A DNA stretch of 64,000 nt from Mesostigma viride (lineage: Eukaryota; Streptophyta; Mesostigmatophyceae; Mesostigmatales; Mesostigmataceae). The stretch is taken from NCBI GenBank assembly GCA_009746045.1, contig RPFO01000595.1, positions 1,417,623-1,481,622 of the forward strand. The letters run 5' to 3'. Each line of letters starts with the position of its first letter. The stretch's first letter is position 1. The position numbers and the translations under genes were made by a program. Shown one piece after another: positions 34,778 to 46,900 of the stretch. The notes under the pieces are model-generated. The model made no database searches, was not told where the DNA came from, and saw only the letters and a list, made by a program, of their open reading frames with translations.

Positions 34778-34905
34778 TACTCATCAAAACGGCTCCTCCT
34801 CTTGGGGGGAGGCGGCTTGCCCACAGGGGCTGGCGTGTGCGCCTTGACAATCTTCTTCCACCGCGTCTTGTCCTGCATGGCAGTCCAAAGACGGGAGAGA
34901 GAATT
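34778..34905 (-). mobile_element. 3' end fragment of the second LINE family, copy 2
   Basis: It matches 19384-19590, including TACTCATCAAAACG, GGGGGGAGG, GGCTTGCCCACAGGG and GCATGGCAGTCCAA. Confidence 0.6.
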
Positions 34906-35185
34906 TCGTACCATCTGCCTCCATTAATTAATTAATTAATAGACACGTGACTGCGTCACGTGAGCATAAGTCCTCAGTGGGAGGGGAACATGGGATGGAA
35001 TGGATGGTGCAAGCTATCTAGGTCCTACTTACAGGGGTGTGGGCACTGCGGCCCGAATCGCTATGAATGCCATACGCGGTCACATGCACGCGGAGCCCCC
35101 ACAGACTTGGGGGTGGTCTCCTTCATCACTACTTGCCATCTATCCTGGCGAGCCTGTCTGCCTCCATATTACAGACAAACCAGGA

Positions 35186-36517
35186 GTCCTATAGTCAGCA
35201 AAATTGGTGCGAGAGGTCCCCAGTTCGATTCCGGTCGGATTCATTTGCAGATCGCGTTTTCCGCGTTTTCCGCGGCCTGGCACTGAACGCAAAGGTTTTC
35301 ACCTTTGCGAAGTGTCTGATCAGAATATACGCTTGGCTGATTTCGATAGTACCGGCTACGCCCCCTTCTACTAAAAAGAAGGATTCAGCCGTGTTCAGCC
35401 CGTCTCACGGTGCGAGACTGAACAAGTCTCGCGTGCAGACACGTGTGTAGTACTCCTACACACAGATCTCGAGTGATTTATCTAGTACCAAATCCGAAAG
35501 GCTTGCATCACTCCCCGGACAGGAGAACTTTTGCGGATGACTGTAGGTGTAAGTTGGCGATGCCATGGTATCCGGAGACGTCCGTCCTATAGTCAGCAAA
35601 ATTGGTGCGAGAGGTCCCCAGTTCGATTCCGGTCGGATTCATTTGCAGATCGCGTTTTCCGCGTTTTCCGCGGCCTGGCACTGAACGCAAAGGTTTTCAC
35701 CTTTGCGGAGTGTCTGATCAGAATATACGCTTGGCTGATTTCGATAGTACCGGCTACGCCCCCTTCTACTAAAAAGAAGGATTCAGCCGTGTTCAGCCCG
35801 TCTCACGGTGCGAGACTGAACAAGTCTCGCGTGCAGACACGTGTGTAGTACTCCTACACACAGATCTCGAGTGATTTATCTAGTACCAAATCCGAAAGGC
35901 TTGCATCACTCCCCGGACAGGAGAACTTTTGCGGATGACTGTAGGTGTAAGTTGGCGATGCCATGGTATCCGGAGACGTCCGTCCTATAGTCAGCAAAAT
36001 TGGTGCGAGAGGTCCCCAGTTCGATTCCGGTCGGATTCATTTGCAGATCGCGTTTTCCGCGTTTTCCGCGGCCTGGCACTGAACGCAAAGGTTTTCACCT
36101 TTGCGGAGTGTCTGATCAGAATATACGCTTGGCTGATTTCGATAGTACCGGCTACGCCCCCTTCTACTAAAAAGAAGGATTCAGCCGTGTTCAGCCCGTC
36201 TCACGGTGCGAGACTGAACAAGTCTCGCGTGCAGACACGTGTGTAGTACTCCTACACACAGATCTCGAGTGATTTATCTAGTACCAAATCCGAAAGGCTT
36301 GCATCACTCCCCGGACAGGAGAACTTTTGCGGATGACTGTAGGTGTAAGTTGGCGATGCCATGGTATCCGGAGACGTCCGTCCTATAGTCAGCAAAATTG
36401 GTGCGAGAGGTCCCCAGTTCGATTCCGGTCGGATTCATTTGCAGATCGCGTTTTCCGCGTTTTCCGCGGCCTGGCACTGAACGCAAAGGTTTTCACCTTT
36501 GCGGAGTGTCTGATCAG
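35186..36517 (+). mobile_element. Inserted tandem array: 3.35 units of 398 bp with tRNA-like segment
   Basis: Units start at 35186, 35584, 35982 and 36380, exactly 398 bp apart and almost identical (one difference seen, at ~35309). The array ends at CTGATCAG after 138 bases of the fourth unit. A 9-bp target duplication (AAACCAGGA) flanks it inside a LINE copy. Each junction between units contains a tRNA-Pro-like segment (GGTGCGAGAGGTCCCCAG, box B-like AGTTCGATTCC) followed by T-runs (CGCGTTTTCCGCG) that could stop Pol III. This suggests a SINE or circle-derived element inserted as a multimer. No long protein frame is supported. Confidence 0.8.
35570..35641 (+). other. tRNA-like segment in 398-bp unit (also 35968-36039, 36366-36437)
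   Basis: ATCCG (35570-35574) can pair with CGGAT (35634-35638), closing ~70 bases. Inside are the GCGAGAGGTCC stretch typical of tRNA-Pro and AGTTCGATTCC, close to box B. The T-stem has mismatches and box A is poor, so this is a tRNA relative or pseudogene and not a working tRNA. Confidence 0.4.
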
Positions 36518-37267
36518 AAACCAGGAGGCTGCCCGGGTGTGAGCCCGTCACGTCTAGTGTAGCAAATGTCCATGCCAAGTCTATCACGAAACGTCCACGG
36601 GTGGCGGCCCTGCCGCGCGCGGCCTGGGGCACGCCAGGTGAGGACATATCGCCCAGGCTGGGCGGGCTTGGTGCCAGCTAGTCTATCTGATGTGTCTACC
36701 TGATCTGTGCGGGCCAGGTGCCCGGCTAGGCCCAGGCGCCTGTGCCTAAGAATGGGGGAAACATAGGGCAAATCAGCGTACAAATCCTCATTACTAATGT
36801 GCAAACCAAAGGGGATGTTAAGGGCCTTGCGCAGCATCTTGGTGACGTTGCCGTCGAGTCGTTGCTCCAGCTCCTGCGTCAGTGTCCAGGTCTCGGCGCC
36901 GTAGGTTAGGATCGTCAGAATGACGACCTGGAAGAGGTCAAGCTTGGCGATCCGGGGTAGGGCGGGGTACGTTGCTTTACCAGCGGTGGTGGTCATGGAG
37001 TTGCGCCCACGCCACGCCGATCCGTGTCGTCAGGTCGTCCTCGCAGTCGGGCAGCCAACTGCCGAGCAGCTTGAAGCTGCCTGAAGTAGGGTAGTTGACC
37101 TCAGTGTCGTCTAAGAGGCGGAGTGTGGGTGGGGGCCCTGCCATGCCGAGGGCCAGGGCCGCCGTTCTGGGGCTGATTTCTAGACCAACCGCCCGAGCCT
37201 CGAGCGCCAGGCAGTCCAGCCCAAGCTCCAAGGCTTGTGAGCCCAAACTCCAAGGCTTGTGAGTCAC

Positions 37268-37372
37268 TTACATCATCCATTCCATCGATCCCATGTTCCC
37301 CTCCCACCGAGGACTTATGCTCACGTGACGCAGTCACGTGTCTATTAATTAATTAATTAATGAATTAATTGT
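37268..37372 (+). mobile_element. LINE 3' terminus in inverted orientation
   Basis: About 95 bases of the LINE 3' end (CCCATGTTCCCCTCCCACCG, ACTTATGCTCACGTGACGCA) with the CACGTGAC hairpin and a (TTAA)n tail lie on the plus strand, opposite to the neighbouring copy. Confidence 0.8.
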
Positions 37373-37998
37373 GAGTCCTCAATCCGTGCTTAACCTTGCA
37401 TGCAGTTACTACCAACACCGTAACTTCTTGATCTCGCAATACCTCATGGTACAAATTAATGCCACGTTGCTGACAGATATAAGGCTTGCTTGGTGGCGGT
37501 GTGGCAGATTAGGCGCATGCGTGTCTAGGGTGAAGGCCACCAAACCACTTGTCCTTGCCCATTGTCCACCCACTGAGCTCCCTCCATATCGATCCCATTT
37601 CCATGAGGGCTCCAAGACTTCGGCCTTTTATTGGTGATGCGCAATGTGCGTCATCGAAAGAATGGGGAGAGACTCTGTATTTATATCTACTCCTTTGTCC
37701 CACGGTACTTAACTGCTGGATTTTTCAGGAACCAGGACCTTGGTGCACACCACCCAGATGCCCAGAAGGTTGGCCCTTTCGCTTCAGGCACCCGCGCTGT
37801 CACAGTATATACCATGACATGAGCGAATGAGGGAATGAGCTGTCTCATTCCCGTAACATATTTTCAATGAATATATCTCAGGAATAGAGCAGTGGCTGCC
37901 TTGCGACATGATAACGTTACATAATGTTACTTGCTACATTATGGAATGCTCATCCCATAATGTTCATTGATGTTACACTTGCTGAGGTAGCTTTGATG

Positions 37999-40900
37999 CT
38001 ACACCCCGTTACTCCGAGGTTCCCTGGGCGACTGCGCATGCCCCCAGGGCGCCGCGGTCACGTGCACATGCCCCGGTGCCGACGCCCCCAAGTCCCCCGC
38101 GTCCTCATGGCCCCCCTGGTGCATGTCGTCGCTGTCTACGCTGTCCTCTGACCCGAGCGCCACGTGTTCGTGCAGGTGCGTGTAGACGTCGCGGCCCTTG
38201 GCGCGGGTCGCATGCCCTGCATTGCAGCAACCAAGCGTCAAGCACACACCAGTAGAGGCAGCAGCAGCGAAAACAATCCAACAGGCAGGAGAAATGAGCC
38301 ACATGTCGGCGACGGCAGTGGCAGCACAACATTTTCGCAACCCAGCCCCTTCCAAAACAGCAGGAGCTTACTTTTAGAGGTTTGTTTGACCCCTACCAAA
38401 GGCTACCCTACCAACTTTCAGATGATAAGGTTTGGGGACGCCTATCTGTATACTACAACTAGCACATGACTAGGTTTAGGGTCACTTGGCCTAGCAAAGG
38501 CTACCCTTGCAAGTCGTTGGAATGGCAGCAGCAGGCATTAGAGCGAGATGGGATTCGGAAGACATACATATGGCAAAGCAAACTCTCATCCCAATTGCAG
38601 GACACGGCCAGCTGAGGCGATCGCGTGGATAGGGATGGAAGGGAGCCAAAGGAGGGAGACGTCACCGTGAGTCAAGAGCACAGGAGGAGTTTCCCCCAAC
38701 CCCAACCACCCCAACCGGTGGTGCTCTTCATAGAAGAAGAGTCGAGCGGGGAGGCAAGGCTGACAGACCCTCTTCCCGTTGCGCAACACACAGGGATGCA
38801 AGGCACTACACGTGCTCCACATTACCCCAAGGTATTGCGCCTACTAAATTAATGGAGTACTTAATTGATTACTTACTTAATTCAGGCTGGCTAATTTTAG
38901 GTTATGACCATGTGAAGCCACGCGAGTTGAATACATTCTTCTCGCGGACAACTTTCATGTGTTGGTTCGTGGCTGACGCCTACGACTGGGTGTCGATTGT
39001 GAAATGTCATTGGCTAGAAGCTGTTATGACTCACAAACGTCAGCTAACTATGCCTATGGGCGATGAGACTATGCATATGAGCGGGTCCTGTAGAATGCAT
39101 GGCGGCAAAAGCAAGTCACAGCACGTCGCGCAGCAATCATGATAGGGTATACAAAATATCATGTACCGTGGCCACGTGGGGTGCCTATCTATCTACTTTG
39201 CAGGACTATGTTTGGGGGCGCCTATCTACCTACTTGCAGAGGACTAATGAATGAATAAAGAAATTACAGAGGACTAGGTGTGGGTTCACTAAGTCCCCAT
39301 ATAAGCGTGTGAACTGGCTAAGGCCAAGACGATGGATGGGGTGGCGCGCCGTGGTCCAGCATGGTCGCGTGGTCCAGCATGGTCGCATGGTCCAGCATGG
39401 TCACGTGGCCCAGCAAGGTAGCGTATATGGTAGCCAAGTGATGTTCATAATGGTATATTGATCCGGCAAGTGATTATTTATATTAGCCAAGTGATATTCA
39501 TATGAAAGATACGATGCTAGTACAGTGGCATATGCATGCGATGTGGACGCGCACCGTGGTCAAGGCCGGGCGGACGGGAGTTGTGCGATGCCAGCTGCGA
39601 CGTATCCCTCCCCCGCTCCATGTCTGCGAGGATAGAGAACCATAACCAGGCTTCAATACGCTTTGATTCTTCAAGGCTGGCCAATCAACATTGCGGCTTC
39701 TTTCATATCCCAGACAACAAGCAGTCCCAGGAAACGTCCTTTCTAATCACGCATCATAAAACGACGCAAGCGCATGCTTGCGTTCGAAGTCGCGTCACGA
39801 ACACGTTGCACGCAACACCGTTATAGTTGGCTATCATTGGCTCTTTGCTGCATACACTTTCTTCCTGGGCTCTGATACTTCTGGGCTATCCGACGAGCTC
39901 AGCACTCTCGCCTGGGCAATCGTCGTTATGAAGCGCTTATTCGGCTATGCGATAGCGAGGCCTCACATGGGCTAGGATGGTTCTGCACTCCTTATTCGGC
40001 TAGTTGCAGCAATAAGGCCTCACCTAGGCTAGGATAGTGGCAGCATTAAGGCCTCACCTGGGCTATGATAGTGGCAGCATTAAGGCCTCACCTGGGCTAG
40101 GATAGTGGCAGCATTAAGGCCTCACCTGGGCTATGATGGTTCCAGATTCTGTACTCGGCTAATTGCAAAACAACTCACCTGGGCTATCCCCGGGTCGCAA
40201 GCTGCTCATCATCATCATCGAGTGCTGGTGCCCGGTCACCCTCGCCCTCGAGTAGGGACTCATTGGCTGGCTTTCCTCGTCTACAGAGAGAGGCTCCTCT
40301 TGTTCTTCTTGCTCGTCCTCGTCCGCCACCTCCCCCTCGTCCCCTTGCACCGTAGAGAAATCGCTGTCCGGCGGTCGCGAGCCAAACAGCCTGTCAACAC
40401 AAACGTGTGCAACAGGGGTGGTGTTTGCCAGGTGGGGGGCATGCAAGGACAGGGCGGTGCCGTGTGCAAGATGAAGGGCAAGGACAGGGCGGTGCCGTGT
40501 GCAAGATGAAGGGCAAGAACAGGGCGGTGCCGTGTGCAAGATGAAGGGCAAGGACAGGGCGGTGCCGTGTGCAAGATGAAGGGCAAGGACAGGGCGGTGC
40601 CGTGTGCAAGATGAAGGGCAAGGACAGGGCGGTGCCGTGTGCAAGATGAAGGGCAAGGACAGGGCGGTGCCGTGTGCAAGATAAAGGGCAAGGACAAGGC
40701 GGTGCCGTGTGCAAGGTTCGTGCGTCTCCAAAGCGAAGGGCGTGGGCAAGGTGGTGCCATGCGCAAGATGAAGGGTGTGGGCAAGGCGGTCGAGCGGGCG
40801 ATCATATGGGGCCCACGTTGCATGCAAATATGGGCACAGGCACATGCACGGGCATGGGCATGGGCGTGGGCGTGGGCGTGGGCGTGGCGTGGCGTGGCGT

Positions 40901-43900
40901 GGCGTGGCGTGGCGTGGCGAGGCGAGGCGAGGCGAGGCGAGGCGAGGCGAGGCGAGGCGAGGCGAGGCGAGGCGAGGCGAGGCGAGGCGAGGCGAGGCGA
41001 GGCGAGGCGAGGCGAGGCGAGGCGAGGCGAGGCGAGGCGAGGCGAGGCGAGGCGAGGCGAGGCGAGGCGAGGCGAGGCGAGGCGAGGCGAGGCATTAGCC
41101 ATTCTGACTACTGGAGGGGCGAAGCATGTTGGAGGGAAGGGGCATGCTGAACGCAACACATACTACATAGCATAATCATGGTTTGAAATTAGGTGTGGAT
41201 TATAATAAGCATGGTGTGAAGCACATAGTACAAGCACTACTATGAAATTAGGCACGTCGCTTATTGTACGAGCAAAGCATGGACCTAGGCAGGCATGAAA
41301 CTCCACCCCGCACGATCGTAGCTGCCGCACAACCCGAATGCTGATAGGTCTAGCGCATGATGCACCCCTGATCTCCTCTTTTCACTCGGCTTCCCACTCT
41401 TGACGCTCCATGGCACTTGGCACTTCCATGGTATGCCAATTTACCGCCGACAGCTTTACTTCCTGTCGTATGCCACTCTAAGTGCACACTCTAGCACACA
41501 TCCCTGAAACCCCCCAGGCGCCCTCGCCGCATCACGCCTGGGTTACTTATGCTGGTATCGTAACTACGTTTGTCAAGCCCCTTCACCCTTCCACGCTGCG
41601 GCACACTTGCTTGCTGTCATACGCCTTCATGACTTGGGCCTCCACACATCGAACGCCAACGCCTCCATCGCACGTCCCAAAATCCCCAAGCGCAAACATC
41701 TTCCTAATCCACCCCCCTGTAAAAGGGCGTTTCCTTGCAAAGCACCAGTATACTGTACTAGACCCATTGGTCACTAAACTGGTCACTACAGTGCTTGGGC
41801 GGTTGTCTTGCGGAGGGCTCACCTCCCCACGGTGCTGCGCACTTGTTGCCGTACTCCGGCGTTCAACCCGTACGCGAGTGAGTTCAAGAATCCCTGCAGA
41901 GTACAGAACGTCCGCAGCCAGTCCAAAGGTGGCACCCGTACAAGGCAAGCGGGGACAAAATTAAGGAATGATACCTAACAGTTGAGACAGCGTGTAGGGA
42001 CATACATTAAAGGCGGCCTTGGTGAATGACTATTTGGTTTAGATAAGGAATGGCAGCTTTGCTCTTTACCGAGCATGCTTACGGAGAATGTTTACAGAAG
42101 CAACGGAACCTGACTCCTCAGACAGCCGGCATCTCCAACATCTTCTTTATCTCCTATATCTCCAACACCTTCTTTATCTCCTAAATCTACTACTACTATA
42201 CCTTCTTTATCTCCTATACCTCCAATGTCTTCTTTATCTTCTTTATCTCCTATACCTCCAATGCCTCCAATATCTCCTATACATCCAGCATATCCTTTAT
42301 CTGCTAGAAGTGACCCCTCCCCTGCAGGGCAGAGAAGGACGTGTGCAGCACGCTTAAAAAGCAAAAGTTACATAGCAAATTACATAGCAAGTTACATAGC
42401 AAATTAACAGAGCCACAGTGTCTCATGTCGATACCAAGGTCCTCTCACCTGCAGGGACGAGAAGGAGATGTGCAGCACGTAGAGCCAAAAGTGGGGCGAC
42501 TCGGGCGAGACAAAGTTCTGGATGCGGTTGGCAGTGGCCCATGCCCAGCAGACGAGCAGGATGAGGGGGTAGAAGAAGAGCCGCTTGACCACCTGTGGTA
42601 GATAGACAGGGTGCAGCGAAAATTGACGAAACACACCAAGTGGGATGAGGGGGTAGAAGAAGAGCCGCTCACCACCCTGGCAGAGTGATGGGGTGTAACA
42701 AACATTTACGCAACACAGCAGGTGGGATGGGGGGGTAGAAGAAGACCTGGTCGACTACCTGCGGTACATAGATAGGGTGCAAGGGCTGAAAAGATGACAC
42801 ATTGAATGGGGTTGGTTAAACAAATACTTGCGCGACACAACCAGTTGGAGGAGAGGGAGGAGAAGGGCCGCTTGATGGCCTGTGATGAATGGGGTAGGAG
42901 GGGTGGGTCAGAGAACACAGAAACAGGGGTGATGAGGCGCTATAATTAGCAGTCGGCAAGAAGCAGTATGAAGTGTGCACGAGCGTGAAGAGTGCACGAG
43001 TGTCAAGAGTGTACGAGTGTGGAGAGTGCACGAGTGTCAAGAGTGCACGAGTGTGAAGAGTGCACGAGTGTCAAGAGTGCACGAGTGTGGAGAGTGCACG
43101 AGTGTCAAGAGTGCACGAGTGTGGAGAGTGCATGAGTGTGAAGAGTGCACGAGTGTCAAGAGTGCACGAGTGTCAAGAGTGCACGAGTGTCAAGTGTGCA
43201 CGAGTGTCAAGAGTGCACGAGTGTCAAGAGTGCACGAGTGTCAAGAGTGCACGAGTGTCAAGAGTGCACGAGTGTCAAGAGTGCACGAGTGTCAAGAGTG
43301 CACGAGTGTCAAGAGTGCACGAGTGTCAAGAGTGCACGAGTGTGAAGAGTGCACGAGTGTCAAGAGTGCACGAGTGTCAAGAGTGCACGAGTGTGAAGAG
43401 TGCACGAGTGTGAAGAGTGCACGAGTGTGAAGAGTGCACGAGTGTGGAGAGTGCACGAGTGTCAAGAGTGCACGAGTGTGAAGAGTGCACGAGTGTGAAG
43501 AGTGCATGAGTGTGAAGAGTGCATGAGTGTGAAGAGTGCACGAGCGTGAAGAGTGCACGAGTGTCAAGAGTGCACGAGTGTGAAGTGTGCATGAGTGTGA
43601 AGAGTGCACGAGTGTCAAGAGTGCACGAGTGTCAAGAGTGCACGAGTGTCAAGAGTGCACGAGTGTGAAGAGTGCACGAGTGTCAAGAGTGCATGAGTGT
43701 GAAGAGTGCACGAGTGTCAAGAGTGCACGAGTGTCAAGAGTGCACGAGTGTGGAGTGTGCACGAGTGTGAAGAGTGCACGAGCGTGAAGAGTGCACGAGT
43801 GTCAAGAGTGCACGAGTGTCAAGAGTGCACGAGTGTCAAGAGTGCACGAGTGTGAAGTGTGCACGAGTGTCAAGAGTGCACGAGTGTGGAGTGTGCACGA

Positions 43901-46900
43901 GTGTGGAGAGTGCACGAGTGTCAAGAGTGCACGAGTGTCAAGAGTGCACGAGTGTGAAGTGTGCACGAGTGTGAAGAGTGCACGAGTGTCAAGAGTGCAT
44001 GTTGCTGGTATGAAGGAACAGGGTAAAAGAACATTGGGAACGGTGAAGCAGAAGAAGATTGGGAACGGTGAAGCAGATCACTTGTCTCCTCTGTGCAAAT
44101 CATGGTGAGGCTTGAGCCTTGCCGTTGTGCGGCTTGTGAGCCACAGAGGTAAGTCGGGTGCAGGGTTTTATACTAAGGCCGGTTTTGGGCACGTCTCAGT
44201 CGGACGGCTGACCAGCCGCCGTTGTGAGGCACAGAGGCAGGTCGGGTGTTGAGGTGATGTGGGTGGTTAAATTATAGCATGCCTCCGTGGGGAGGTCATG
44301 TAGCATGAGGTGATGTGGGTGGTTGGCGACTAGCAAAACACTACCAGTAAAGAAAAGTGGAAATAGGGGCAATAGGCGGCGTGCCATGGGTGACAAAACA
44401 GTAGGGGTGACAGAAAAAAGGTGGCTATGTTGGTGGTCCCCAAGATATTACTCGCAGTGGTTTTGCTTTCAGCCAGTTCATCACACCAAGCATCACACCA
44501 GCAGCACACTAGCAGGATGAGATAGAGACATAGATGCCATAAAAAATGAAGTTATCCAAAACGAAACAAAGCCAAGCCATCAATACAATTGAACAGTGCT
44601 CTCTGGTGGAACCTTGTTCAAGTCATGCAGGCCACCGCGAAAAGGACGTCTTGTCTGGTGGTGGCCTGCGTGGCTTGGACAGTGTTCCAGGACTACTGAG
44701 CCTTTCTACTACTTGCCTAGCGGTATGGAAGTAGTGCCTGTCTACTACTTGCCTAGCGGTATGGAAGTAGTCATTACAGCAGAATTGCTGTGGCGATCCC
44801 GTATGGACACGGGCGCCAACTTAAATAACTAAGATGAAGACATTAACTAGAATATTGGGGTTTATCGGCCCGAGGTCGCAAACGTGCCTTCACGTCAAAT
44901 GAATCATCCATCTTTTAAAACGTCATCCGCTAACACCAGCATACTAGGAAGCCGGGCTAATCGATCAGCCCTAGAAAGTAGTTCATAACCCCTAGTACAA
45001 AAGCCCAGCCATTAAATAGAGTGCAAACACACCTTCACCTGCACCGACTACAAACCACAACTGGCACATCACCGCAGCACGCTTCCACACAAATATTCTC
45101 TTTATTTTTGCACGCTTCCATACCGATGTTGCAGACAACGCCTTACCTTGATCTCCAGCCGGTCATGCTGGTTCTTGTCCGAGAAACTACTCGCCCAACC
45201 CTGCAGGGGCCAACCCGAGGTCCGGCAGGGAACCGGTGACGGGAAACCCGGGGGGGGGGGGAGGATAGCGGTGAGCGATGATTAACTTCAAGAAATTGTA
45301 ATGCGGCGCAGTGGTGTCGCCAACGTTTTGAACACGGGGCTGAATGGAATAGAATGAAGGAGGAGATACGAGGTCCCTCAACTAGTCCATTAGCCAGACA
45401 ACAGGCCGGAGGGGATACATAGCTATAGTCACGACCACAATAATGCCGACATTAACTTGTCACGACACAATAATGCCATTAACTTGTCCACGGCACCTTC
45501 TTGGCTTCCCGTGTGGGACACCATCCGTACCAGAGACGGAGCTGCAGATACTTAATGGAGCTTTAAGTGACCTTGACTTCGTGCCTTGATCTTCAGTGTG
45601 CGCCTCGACAGGCAAATCCCAGGGAAGCAGCTAGATTCAGCGACATGTAGCCATACACTACAATAGGTACGTGACTATAGTGACCACGTGCCACCGCACC
45701 TTGATCTTCATCGTGTGTCTCAACCGGCGAATGACGCGGAAGTAGACAACGGCGTTGAAGAGGATGGCGCACCAGAGCGGCCCGTAGAAGATGAGGATGC
45801 TCAGGATCTGGGTTGGGGTTGGACGACAAGGAAGAGGTGGTGAAGTAGGAAGGAAACACCCCAGGTGAGACATGTGCAGGATCTGGGGTGAGTCGAGGAG
45901 GAGGACAAGGGGGTGACAGACGCGGGAAATACGCAAGGGGAGGAACGCAAGGTGGGGAACGCGAGGTGGGGAACGCTAAGGATCTGGGGGCGGTGTGTCC
46001 AGGGAGAAAGGAGATGGGGAAGGTGAGGGGGCGGGAAACCCCTGTCATAATGCCAGGGTGCTGAGGATCTGGGGTACTGGGAAGGGCAGGAAGGGAAGGA
46101 GGAAGACAATGGCGGCTCGATGACTTACTGCTTAGGATCTGGGGGTGAGAAGGAGGGGAGGGGAGGGGAGGGGAGGGGAGGGGAGGGAGGGGAGGGGAGG
46201 GAGGGAGGGGAGGGGAGGGGAGGGGAGGGGAGGGGAGGGGAGGGAGGGGAGGAGGGGAGGGGGGAGGGAGGGGAGGGGAGGGGAGGGAGGGGAGGGGAGG
46301 GGAGGGAGGGGAGGGGAGGGAGGGGAGGGGAGGGAGGGGAGGGAGGGAGGGGAGGGGAGGGAGGGGAGGGGAGGGGAGGGAGGGGAGGGGAGGGGAGGGG
46401 AGGGGAGGGGAAGGGAAAGGAAGCGCTCTTGGAAGAAGCGAAAGCATCCCATCAGGATGCGTCAGGAACCTTCGGATTGTCCATAGCTTGTTCTACCTGT
46501 CCTGCAAAGTATCTCTCTGCCCTCACAGCTCACGATACCTGCATTCCAAGATATCGCCCTGCCCACTTTTCATCTTGGCATGGTCAACCGTCAGCCACCC
46601 GCGCAGGTGAACGATACCTGGTCAGTCAAAACCCACACCCACACAGGTCATTGTACCTGGCCACAGAGTGCCACATTCACGCGCAGAGGTCACTGTACCC
46701 GGCCGCAGTGTAAAAAAATTATGCGCAGAGGTCACGGTACCTGGCCGTAGAGTAAAAAAATATTCGCAGAGGTCACGGTACCTGGCCGTATAGTGTCTCG
46801 GACTTCACCCAGCAAAAGACGGGCGAGTAGCCGTAGTGGTTGCCGATGAGAGGGACGGATGCCAGGAATATTGACGTGCCTGCGTCATCGCAGGAGGACA

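Larger units (their letters stand above)
34925..37228 (-). mobile_element. LINE copy split by a 1332-bp insertion
   Basis: The minus-strand LINE 3' part (34925-35185) continues at 36527-37228, reading RHRRLGLAGHLARTDQ and ILTYGAETWTLTQELEQRLD with several substitutions and a small indel near 36970. The break is the duplicated AAACCAGGA (35177-35185, 36518-36526). The 5' end near 37228 is truncated and followed by a duplicated CCAAGGCTTGTGAG motif. Confidence 0.88.

Noticed and set aside
35186-36517. Hammerhead ribozyme in the 398-bp unit (retrozyme idea)
   Set aside because: CCGAAAGG is present, but no CUGAUGA core at proper distance could be found by eye.
40281-41159. RLASP/EARRG repeat frames
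   Set aside because: Translation of (GGCGA)n and the 35-bp minisatellite in GCR1 intron 8. Only 40179-40390 is supported as exon.
42975-44108. Tandem repeats that could resemble a CRISPR array, with open frames CTSVKSARV
   Set aside because: Units are contiguous 17-mers without unique spacers, inside a eukaryotic intron. The frames follow from the repeat period.
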